A DNA stretch of 5,883 nt from assembly GCA_001830645.1 (NCBI GenBank), contig MIBM01000269.1, positions 440 to 6,322 of the forward strand. The letters run 5' to 3'. The position numbers and the translations under genes were made by a program. The notes below the pieces were generated by a model. The model saw nothing but the letters and a program-made list of their open reading frames with translations, ran no database searches and was not told the origin of the DNA. Positions 1-5,349 of this stretch are shown here, one piece after another. Position 1 is the stretch's first letter, and every line of letters starts with the position of its first letter. This stretch comes from Spirochaetes bacterium RIFOXYC1_FULL_54_7. Its GTDB lineage: Bacteria > Spirochaetota > Spirochaetia > Treponematales > UBA12059.

Positions 1-488
1 GCATCTACCAGGTCATAGGCCTTGCCGCCGGTGTGTCCGGCCTCCATGGGTCCGCCGGATACGAAGATGGTTGGAATGTTCAGGCGCATGGCGGCCATGA
101 GCATGCCGGGGGTTATCTTGTCGCAGTTGGATATGCAGATCAGCGCGTCGGCGCGGTGGGCGTTTACCATGTATTCCACGCTGTCTGCTATCAGATCCCG
201 GGATGGAAGGCTGTAGAGCATGCCTTCATGGCCCATGGCTATGCCGTCGTCTATGGCAATGGTGTTGAACTCCGCCGCGAAACAGCCTCTGGCCTCGATG
301 ATGGCCTTTACCTTCTGACCAACCTCATGCAGGTGCACATGGCCGGGTACAAACTGGGTAAAGCTATTGGCAATGGCTATGATGGGCTTGCCGAACTGCT
401 CCGGCTTCATGCCATTGGCGCGCCACAACGAGCGAGCGCCGGCCATTATCCGACCCTTGGTATTCACATCTGACCGCAACGAGGGCAT
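1..488 (-). CDS. ilvD: Dihydroxy-acid dehydratase IlvD, N-terminal part (runs off left edge)
   Basis: Dihydroxy-acid dehydratase removes water from 2,3-dihydroxy-isovalerate and 2,3-dihydroxy-3-methylvalerate, giving the keto acids for valine, leucine and isoleucine; it is a cytosolic Fe-S enzyme. My translation from the ATG at 488 gives 162 codons plus two bases, about a quarter of the usual roughly 600 residues. Clear family blocks are NMAGAR-like [11 protein letters not shown] (12-22), [20 protein letters not shown] (33-52), [14 protein letters not shown] (74-87), [19 protein letters not shown] (93-111), [11 protein letters not shown] (119-129) and VSGGPMEAG (143-151). By alignment with E. 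coli IlvD, D81 and D123 are Mg ligands, C122 is an Fe-S ligand and K124 is the carbamylated lysine; all are present. NSFTQF, rather than a cysteine at that place, puts it in the E. coli-like class. The GCFAAEFNT stretch recalls Bacteroidota versions. The start is set by an AGGAGG six bases upstream. It follows GOGAT on the same strand after 158 bp of AT-rich DNA. Confidence 0.96.
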   Translation of the reverse strand, partial: MPSLRSDVNTKGRIMAGARSLWRANGMKPEQFGKPIIAIANSFTQFVPGHVHLHEVGQKVKAIIEARGCFAAEFNTIAIDDGIAMGHEGMLYSLPSRDLIADSVEYMVNAHRADALICISNCDKITPGMLMAAMRLNIPTIFVSGGPMEAGHTGGKAYDLVD

Positions 489-494
489 AGTCAG

Positions 495-500
495 CCTCCT
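495..500 (-). promoter_or_regulatory. Ribosome binding site of ilvD
   Basis: On the minus strand this reads AGGAGG, a full Shine-Dalgarno match, six bases before the ATG at 488. It fixes the ilvD start and suggests efficient translation. It is clearly stronger than the site in front of GOGAT. Confidence 0.85.
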
Positions 501-530
501 CTATAATCAAAAAATAATGATTATTAGCCA

Positions 531-557
531 ATTTCAAAAATCGGTAATTTTTGAAAT
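531..557. repeat. Perfect inverted repeat in the gltB-ilvD intergenic region
   Basis: The arms ATTTCAAAAAT (531-541) and ATTTTTGAAAT (547-557) are perfect reverse complements, with the 5-base spacer CGGTA. The repeat starts 43 bp upstream of the ilvD ATG and about 90 bp after the GOGAT stop. The stem is AT-rich (one G-C pair) and no T-run follows it, so a rho-independent terminator is unlikely. A dimeric repressor or activator site, or a weak mRNA hairpin ahead of ilvD, fits better. Which regulator would bind cannot be read from the sequence. It contains a TTGAAA (minus strand) that could pass as a -35 box, but no good -10 stands at the right distance. Confidence 0.6.
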
Positions 558-594
558 CTGCGTTGATCAATGAAGGTTTTAAAAATGCGTCCGC

Positions 595-606
595 TTTGTT
601 AACAAA
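595..606. repeat. 12-bp perfect palindrome TTTGTTAACAAA
   Basis: TTTGTTAACAAA is a perfect 12-bp palindrome between GOGAT and ilvD, about 107 bp before the ilvD start. Shorter palindromes lie nearby: TTGATCAA (563-570), AATAATGATTATT (513-525) and GTACAGTAC (638-646). This could be a protein binding site. AT-rich DNA produces short palindromes by chance, so the call is tentative. Confidence 0.35.
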
Positions 607-646
607 TCTACTATTTATAGCGGAATACTACATGAAGGTACAGTAC

Positions 647-2182
647 TCAGGCACACGCCTCCTTGGGCACAACCTTTACGAACAGGTCGATGCTCTGATC
701 CCAGTTTGCCAACAGGGTCCTGGCCTTGGGACTGCCTGTCTCGGCAAGATGGCGCGTGACTTCGGCCTTTACCAGCAGTTTGTCATCTGGATTGACAATA
801 CTGGCGGAGATCACCGATGCAGGATCCAGTCGGCTTGAAACCAGGCCGTTTTCATCTAGTATGAAAGCCATGCCACCGGACATGCCTGCGCCGAAATTGT
901 TGCCCACCGGCCCAAGTACAGTTACAATACCGCCGGTCATGTACTCACAGCCGTGGTCGCCAAGACCTTCCACAACCGCGGTAGCGCCTGAATTGCGTAT
1001 GGCAAAGCGCTCACCGGCCCTGCCGTTCAGGTAGAGCCTGCCTGCGGTGGCTCCGATAAGGCAGACGTTGCCTGCAATCACATTGTTCTCCGGAGCAAAA
1101 CTGCTGGTTGGATCGGGGCGTACGCTTATCTTGCCGCCCGACAGGCCCTTGCCCACGAAATCGTTGGCCTCACCGGTCAGTTCCATGCTCAGGCTGGATA
1201 CCAGGAAGGCTCCAAAGCTCTGGCCCGCAGAACCCTTGAAGCGCAGCTGTGCCGGCGGAGAGTCGACCCTATCCAGGCCACGGCGTACCAGCTCTCCGCT
1301 CAGGGTCGACCCTATGGAACGGTCAGCGTTGCTGATATCCAGCGTTACCTTGAAGTTATCACCGGCTGAAAGAGCTGAGCAGACCTGCTCCAGGATCTCG
1401 CGTTCCATTTCAGGAGTCTTGAAGGGTGCCCGCCAGGTGGCCATAAAGGCTGGCAAACCTGCCGGTGCTGGAGACAGGACAAGGGGTCCTGCGGATTCGC
1501 CATCTTCGGACCAGGATGCTGCCGACCAGGTGGTTGGTGGTCGCTTTGCAATCTCCAGGGCCTGGGTGATCCTGGAGAAATCCAGGAGGGTGTCACGCGG
1601 GCTTCTGTCGCGTCCATGGTACTCAAGAAGATCATAGCGCCCGGCTACCTCATCAAGGCTTCTGAAGCCGATGGATGCCAGCACGCGCCTGGTATCTTCA
1701 GCCATCAGGTAGAGGAAGTTGCGAACATGCTCAGGTTTGCCCGGGAAGCGGGCCCTCAGGGCTTCGTTCTGGGTGGTGATGCCCACAGGACAACGATCGC
1801 TGCTGCACTGGCCACAGGCTATGCAGCCCACCGCAATGAGGGCGGCAGTTCCGAAGGCAAATTCCCTGGCTCCAAGTATGGCCGCTATGACTATGTCCCG
1901 GCCCGTCCGGAGCCTGCCGTCAACCTGTACTGAGACACGGTCCGACAGGTCGTTCATGGCAAGTACCTGCCTCACCTCGGGTAGGGCAAACTCCCAGTTG
2001 CCACCTGCATAGTCCATGGAGGTCTGGGGCGCTGCTCCAGTGCCACCGTCCCCTGATGAGACGATGACGCAATCGGCTCCTGCCTTGGCCACGCCCGCCG
2101 CTACGGCGCCTACACCGGCCTGGGCGGCTAGTTTTATGGCAATTCTGGCAGTCGGGTTTTTTTTAGCGCAGGTCGTGAACAA
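647..2182 (-). CDS. gltB: Glutamate synthase large subunit, C-terminal part (FMN barrel second half, Fe-S motif, GXGXG domain)
   Basis: This 511-codon frame continues GOGAT after the frame change. Family similarity starts at the KKNPTARIAIKLAA stretch (residues 7-20), so the six codons before it, from a TTG at 2182, are probably not a natural start; no good ribosome binding site precedes it. Visible parts: SSGDGGTGAAPQTS (42-55) and QVDGRLRTGRDIVIA (86-100) of the FMN/2-oxoglutarate barrel; cysteines 120, 126 and 131 in the C-x5-C-x4-C spacing that holds the 3Fe-4S cluster, followed by PVGITTQ; FPGKPEHV (146-153). A GXGXG beta-helix domain follows (about 285-480), with GSAGQSFGAF, GKGLSGGKISV and GNNFGAGMSGGMAF. 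An extra cysteine, C123, sits inside the cluster motif. The chain ends at KVVPKEACA, shorter than many homologues that continue several tens of residues. It overlaps the first part by 20 bases. Confidence 0.9.
   Translation of the reverse strand: MFTTCAKKNPTARIAIKLAAQAGVGAVAAGVAKAGADCVIVSSGDGGTGAAPQTSMDYAGGNWEFALPEVRQVLAMNDLSDRVSVQVDGRLRTGRDIVIAAILGAREFAFGTAALIAVGCIACGQCSSDRCPVGITTQNEALRARFPGKPEHVRNFLYLMAEDTRRVLASIGFRSLDEVAGRYDLLEYHGRDRSPRDTLLDFSRITQALEIAKRPPTTWSAASWSEDGESAGPLVLSPAPAGLPAFMATWRAPFKTPEMEREILEQVCSALSAGDNFKVTLDISNADRSIGSTLSGELVRRGLDRVDSPPAQLRFKGSAGQSFGAFLVSSLSMELTGEANDFVGKGLSGGKISVRPDPTSSFAPENNVIAGNVCLIGATAGRLYLNGRAGERFAIRNSGATAVVEGLGDHGCEYMTGGIVTVLGPVGNNFGAGMSGGMAFILDENGLVSSRLDPASVISASIVNPDDKLLVKAEVTRHLAETGSPKARTLLANWDQSIDLFVKVVPKEACA
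2157..2168 (-). other. Frame disruption in gltB: CGC TAA at the start of an A8 run
   Basis: On the minus strand the sequence reads CTG CGC TAA AAA AAA CCC. The first frame gives D-L-R-stop, while family members read on as D-L-K-x-x-N-P. Dropping one base from the CGCT gives R-K-K-N-P, matching the family in length exactly. So the DNA carries one base too many, for example an inserted T, or an extra C turning CGT into CGCT. The eight A (2157-2164 as T on the plus strand) follow the T of the stop codon, so any run length of two or more keeps UAA in frame. Confidence 0.85.
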
Positions 2183-5100
2183 GCTGGGCCAGGTCTTCTA
2201 TGGAGTAGATGTCATGGTGGGGTGGAGGGCTTATGAGGGGCGTACCGGGCTTGGTGTGTCGTAACTTGGCAATATAGGCATTGACCTTGGCTCCCGGCAA
2301 CTGGCCCCCTTCACCAGGTTTGGCGCCCTGTGCCATCTTTATCTGCAGTTCCCCCGCAGAGGCCAGGTAGCGTGCGGTCACACCGAAGCGCCCGGAAGCC
2401 ACCTGCCTGGAGGCACTGGCCCTGGAGATGCCATCCGGGTAGGGCTTGCTGCGGTTCTCGTCCTCTCCGCCTTCACCCGAATTGCTCCAGCTTCCCGCTG
2501 CGTTGGCTCCGGACGCAAGAGTCTCGTGGGCTTCCGGGCTAAGGGCCCCGCATGACATGGCCGCAACACTGAAGCGTCGGGCTATATCACCAGCGGTCTG
2601 TACTGCTGAAAGGGGCAGAGGCGTGTTTTCACGTAACCCAAAGATGTCACGGAGGCACAGGGCCTGTCGCTCCGGATCAGTCATGCCGGCGGCATATTCA
2701 TGGTAGGCATCTTCGTCATTGCCCATGGATGCCCGGGTAAGCAGGGCTGCAAGCCTGGGAGGCCAGGGCAGCTCGTCTGCGCTCTTCCGGACTGTGGCAG
2801 CCTGCAGGTCATTGTCTGATTTGTTGTCAAAAGCCAGGGCGTGCCTAGCCAGGATGTCGGCTTCCAGCTGTTCCAGTCCCACGCCTTCTGCCCTGCTATC
2901 CGTGCCCGGGAAGAAGGCCTCCGTAACTTCACGGGCTAGCCCCACGGCCTCGTACAGGGCTCCGCCGCGATAAGAAGGTATGGAGCAGATGCCCATCTTT
3001 GACATGGTCTTGAGGAGGCCGTGCTCCAGTGCTTCCAGGTAATTCATTGCTGCCTTTTCATCAGGCAGGGTCTCGAAGACCATCCAGGGATTTACCGCGC
3101 TGGCGCCATAGCCAATGAGCATGGCTACATGGTGTATCTCCCTGGTTTCGCCACTTTCTACAACCAGTCCGCTCATGTGCCGTTTGCCGGTTTCAACAAG
3201 CCTGAGATTGGCAGCCGTAAGGGCCAGCAGGGCTGGTACGGTGGACTTGCCTGGTTCCATGCCCCGGTCGCTCAGGATGACCAGGCTATAGCCTTCATCG
3301 ACCCGCAACTCCACCTCCGTCCGGATGGTCTCTATAGCAGCCTTGAGCCGTGAACCCGGGGCCGGCCTGGTGGCATCCAAGGCCGCACTGAGGGAGTACA
3401 CGGTGGATACAGTACAGACCCTGAAGTCAGTCCTCTGGCTTGCCCGGAGCCTTGCCAGCTCGGCATTGGTGAACAGTGGCCGGGATACCTTCAACTGCCT
3501 GCAGTGCAATTCGGATGCCTCGAGCAGGTTCCGCTCCCTACCGATGTAACATTCCAGGGACATCACCGAGCCCTCGCGTACGGAATCCATGGGCGGATTA
3601 GTCACCTGGGCAAACAGCTGGTGGAAGTAGGAGAAGAAGGAATCCGGCCTGGCCGCCAAGGCTGCCGGAACCTTGCGGGTTCCCATGGCCGCTATGCCCT
3701 CCTTGCCGGTTTCAAGCATGGGCTTCAGGACACGGGCAGCAGCCTCATCGAAACCGAAATAGATGCCTAGCCGGGCAGTGTCAGCCTTGGGGTTAGCCTT
3801 GGGATCAGCTTCGGGGTCAGCATCTGATCCCGCTGGCTTTCCGTCTGGTATCCCGCCCGACTTCCCGTCTGCGGGTTCGGGGAAATCGTCAAGCACCAGG
3901 CGGTTGTCCTTAAGCCACTGGCCATAAGGAGCGGCCCTGAAGACACCATCCTTGATGGCGTCATTGCCCCGTATCTTGCCCTTGTCAAGGTCTATCAGCA
4001 TCATCTTGCCTGGGCCGAGTTTACCTTTTTCAAAAATGGATGCCTGGTCCAGTTGCAGGGCGCCGGCCTCGCTGGCGCCTATCAGACGCCCGTCATTGGT
4101 TCTGGCATAGCGGAAGGGCCGCAGGCCGTTCCGGTCAGATGAAACACCTATACTAAGGCCGTCGGTGAAGACCATGGCTGCAGGACCATCCCAGCTTTCC
4201 ATGAGGGCCGAGTGGTATTCGTAGAAGTTGCGTCTCTCTTCGGATACTTCGCCAACCGCAGCCTCTGGAACCATCATCATGAAGGCATGTTCGGGACTTC
4301 TGCCGGCGTGTACCAGCAGTTCGTAGACATTGTCGAACATGGCACTATCAGAGCCTGCATTGTCAACAATGGGATACAGCTTTGAAATATCGGGGCCGAA
4401 TAGCGTGGAAGCCAGGGTGGCCTGCCTGGCCTTCATGGCATTGATGTTTTTCCTGAGGGTATTTATCTCGCCATTGTGGGCTATCATCCTGAACGGCTGG
4501 GCCAGCGGCCAGGACGGAAAGGTGTTGGTACTGTACCGCTGGTGCACTATCGCGAAGGGGCTCTTGAACTCCGGCCGCCCGAGATCTGGATAGAACGAAG
4601 CGAACTGGGCTGCCACGAACATGCCCTTGTACACTATGGTTCGTGCTGACAGGGAGGGTATCGAAAATTCATCAATAGAAAAGCCTGCCGCCCTGGCTTC
4701 CGATTCAAGGCGCTTGCGGAGCACGAACAGTTTTCGCTCGAAAGCATCGCCCCTCAGCCCATCGGGCCGGGCAAAGGCAGCCTGTCGTATCCGTGGCAGG
4801 CTGGCCGCACCGCGATCGCCAAGCACCTGGGGTACAAGGGGTACCTCACGCCATCCCAGAAGCTGGACACCTTCCCTGGTAGCTATATACTCTATCAGGC
4901 TACTGGCAGTCTTCTCGTCGCTTATCCCTCTAGGGAGAAAGAACATGCCGATGGCGTAGGGTAGGCTACCCGGACTGCCTGCATCATTTCCGGAAACCTT
5001 GGAGCCGGGCAGGGCACTTCCGAACTCAGCGTGGAAGAAGGTATCCGGTATGCGGCACAGCAAGCCTGCACCGTCGCCTGTACGTCCATCTCCGGATACC

Positions 5101-5246
5101 GCACCGCGGTGCTCGAGGTTCTCGAGTATGGTCAGGGCATCGACGATGGTGCGGTGTTCGCTTTGACCATCGAGCCGGGCTACCAGCCCGATGCCGCAGG
5201 CATCCCGTTCCGAGGAAGGATCGTGTAGGCCGCAATTCATATTCAT
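2163..5246 (-). CDS. gltB: Glutamate synthase large subunit, N-terminal part (amidotransferase, central domain, FMN barrel first half)
   Basis: GOGAT moves the amide nitrogen of glutamine to 2-oxoglutarate, making two glutamates. Numbered from the ATG at 5246 the part has 1027 residues. C17 in DACGIGLVA is the amidotransferase nucleophile, freed by removal of a short propeptide. Further amidotransferase blocks are LEHRGA (44-49), GDGAGLL (57-63), RYSTNTFPSW (237-246) and HNGEINT (257-263). The central domain covers roughly 500-790. The FMN barrel opens with AMSCGALS (896-903), SNSGEGGED (921-929), QIKMAQGAKPGEGGQLPG (968-985) and SPPPHHDIYSIEDL (1006-1019), and is cut at the TAA. MSCGALS has Cys where relatives usually have Phe or Leu. 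A proline/lysine-rich insert sits at about 459-490. Three in-frame ATGs lie at 5252, 5246 and 5240; GGAG abuts the first and is six bases from the second, so 5246 is preferred. The upstream glutamine synthetase fits a GS-GOGAT pair. Confidence 0.95.
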   Translation of the reverse strand: MNMNCGLHDPSSERDACGIGLVARLDGQSEHRTIVDALTILENLEHRGAVSGDGRTGDGAGLLCRIPDTFFHAEFGSALPGSKVSGNDAGSPGSLPYAIGMFFLPRGISDEKTASSLIEYIATREGVQLLGWREVPLVPQVLGDRGAASLPRIRQAAFARPDGLRGDAFERKLFVLRKRLESEARAAGFSIDEFSIPSLSARTIVYKGMFVAAQFASFYPDLGRPEFKSPFAIVHQRYSTNTFPSWPLAQPFRMIAHNGEINTLRKNINAMKARQATLASTLFGPDISKLYPIVDNAGSDSAMFDNVYELLVHAGRSPEHAFMMMVPEAAVGEVSEERRNFYEYHSALMESWDGPAAMVFTDGLSIGVSSDRNGLRPFRYARTNDGRLIGASEAGALQLDQASIFEKGKLGPGKMMLIDLDKGKIRGNDAIKDGVFRAAPYGQWLKDNRLVLDDFPEPADGKSGGIPDGKPAGSDADPEADPKANPKADTARLGIYFGFDEAAARVLKPMLETGKEGIAAMGTRKVPAALAARPDSFFSYFHQLFAQVTNPPMDSVREGSVMSLECYIGRERNLLEASELHCRQLKVSRPLFTNAELARLRASQRTDFRVCTVSTVYSLSAALDATRPAPGSRLKAAIETIRTEVELRVDEGYSLVILSDRGMEPGKSTVPALLALTAANLRLVETGKRHMSGLVVESGETREIHHVAMLIGYGASAVNPWMVFETLPDEKAAMNYLEALEHGLLKTMSKMGICSIPSYRGGALYEAVGLAREVTEAFFPGTDSRAEGVGLEQLEADILARHALAFDNKSDNDLQAATVRKSADELPWPPRLAALLTRASMGNDEDAYHEYAAGMTDPERQALCLRDIFGLRENTPLPLSAVQTAGDIARRFSVAAMSCGALSPEAHETLASGANAAGSWSNSGEGGEDENRSKPYPDGISRASASRQVASGRFGVTARYLASAGELQIKMAQGAKPGEGGQLPGAKVNAYIAKLRHTKPGTPLISPPPHHDIYSIEDLAQLVHDLR
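3780..3821 (-). repeat. 12-bp tandem repeat, about 3.5 copies, inside gltB
   Basis: On the plus strand, units CTTGGGGTTAGC (3786-3797), CTTGGGATCAGC (3798-3809) and TTCGGGGTCAGC (3810-3821) follow each other, with a half unit GTCAGC at 3780-3785. In the protein this encodes a four-residue repeat of the form A-(D/N)-P-(E/K), part of an insert at about residues 459-490 between the amidotransferase and central domains. The frame is kept, since the unit is a multiple of three. It looks like a flexible, surface-exposed linker that grew by tandem duplication. Confidence 0.8.
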
Positions 5247-5252
5247 GTGCAT

Positions 5253-5256
5253 CTCC
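5253..5256 (-). promoter_or_regulatory. Ribosome binding site deciding the gltB start
   Basis: The minus strand reads GGAG directly against the ATG at 5252, too close to serve it. It lies six bases before the ATG at 5246 and twelve before the one at 5240. The middle ATG therefore has the best spacing, and the protein probably starts MNMNCG. Confidence 0.6.
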
Positions 5257-5266
5257 GTTGTACAGT

Positions 5267-5287
5267 GTGAGGCATGATTTGCATCAC
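5267..5287. repeat. Imperfect inverted repeat upstream of gltB
   Basis: Arms GTGAGGC (5267-5273) and GCATCAC (5281-5287) pair at six of seven positions around a 7-base spacer. The element lies between the terminator-like hairpin and the gltB ribosome binding site, where an operator controlling gltB could sit. The arms are short and a chance match cannot be excluded. Confidence 0.3.
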
Positions 5288-5296
5288 CGATGGAAA

Positions 5297-5339
5297 CGCC
5301 CGGGACAGGCAGCTTGTTGCAGTTGCTGGTTCCCGGGCG
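5297..5339 (-). terminator. GC-rich hairpin after the glutamine synthetase gene, likely terminator or processing site
   Basis: CGCCCGGGA (5297-5305) and TCCCGGGCG (5331-5339) are perfect 9-bp complements. The 25-base loop can form a further CAGC/GCTG stem (5310-5313 with 5325-5328). It starts 11 bases beyond the glutamine synthetase stop in transcription order, a usual place for a terminator. In that direction only TTT follows the stem, whereas on the plus strand GGTTTTTAATT follows. It may thus stop leftward transcription weakly, letting some reads pass into gltB, and stop rightward (antisense) transcription better. Confidence 0.5.
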
Positions 5340-5349
5340 CGGTTTTTAA

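Larger units (their letters stand above)
489..646. other. AT-rich intergenic region between gltB and ilvD
   Basis: This 158-bp gap is far richer in A and T than the flanking genes. It probably holds the ilvD promoter and control sites, but I find no convincing -35/-10 pair. TTGGCT and GATTAT are 17 bases apart on the minus strand, but transcription from them would start inside the ribosome binding site. No GC-rich terminator for GOGAT is visible, and no short leader peptide rich in Leu, Ile or Val codons ends before ilvD, so a classical attenuator is not supported. Confidence 0.6.
647..5246 (-). pseudogene. gltB: Glutamate synthase large subunit, whole locus with an internal frame disruption
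   Basis: Taken together, the two reading frames cover a full GOGAT large chain: class II glutamine amidotransferase, central domain, FMN barrel with an Fe-S cysteine cluster, and the C-terminal GXGXG beta-helix. If the ribosome or an intact gene skips one base at the CGCT just before the A-run (minus strand, near 2165-2168), the product is about 1532 residues, close to the roughly 1500 usual for the family. As written, the gene gives a truncated first chain and a second chain with only a weak TTG start. Both halves keep their motifs and no other stop or shift is seen, so the lesion is either very recent, a sequence error, or a site of recoding. I list it as a possible pseudogene for that reason; decay is not otherwise evident. 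Confidence 0.6.

Noticed and set aside
33..473. Plus-strand 146-codon open frame
   Set aside because: It is antisense to ilvD, whose protein is clearly conserved; the plus-strand translation shows no recognisable family.
508..530. TTGGCT-17-GATTAT as the ilvD promoter
   Set aside because: The predicted start would fall inside the AGGAGG, leaving no usable ribosome binding site on the transcript.
364..570. Minus-strand 68-codon frame from a TTG at 570 as an ilvD leader peptide
   Set aside because: It runs across the ilvD start into the gene, has no ribosome binding site, is not rich in Leu/Ile/Val in a block, and no terminator-antiterminator pair is visible.
1047..1637. Plus-strand 196-codon open frame
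   Set aside because: It is a shadow of the GOGAT C-terminal coding strand, with biased composition and no recognisable domain.
2157..2164. Transcriptional slippage or a -1 ribosomal frameshift on the A8 run as the way to make full-length GOGAT
   Set aside because: The in-frame UAA uses the T before the run and its first two A, so it is met before any slip on the run; changing the number of A does not remove it. The A AAA AAC heptamer lies after the stop and in the wrong frame.
2163..5246. Natural split of GOGAT into separate subunits, as in some archaea
   Set aside because: Known splits fall between domains; this break lies within the FMN barrel, with a single-base frame offset and no proper second start.
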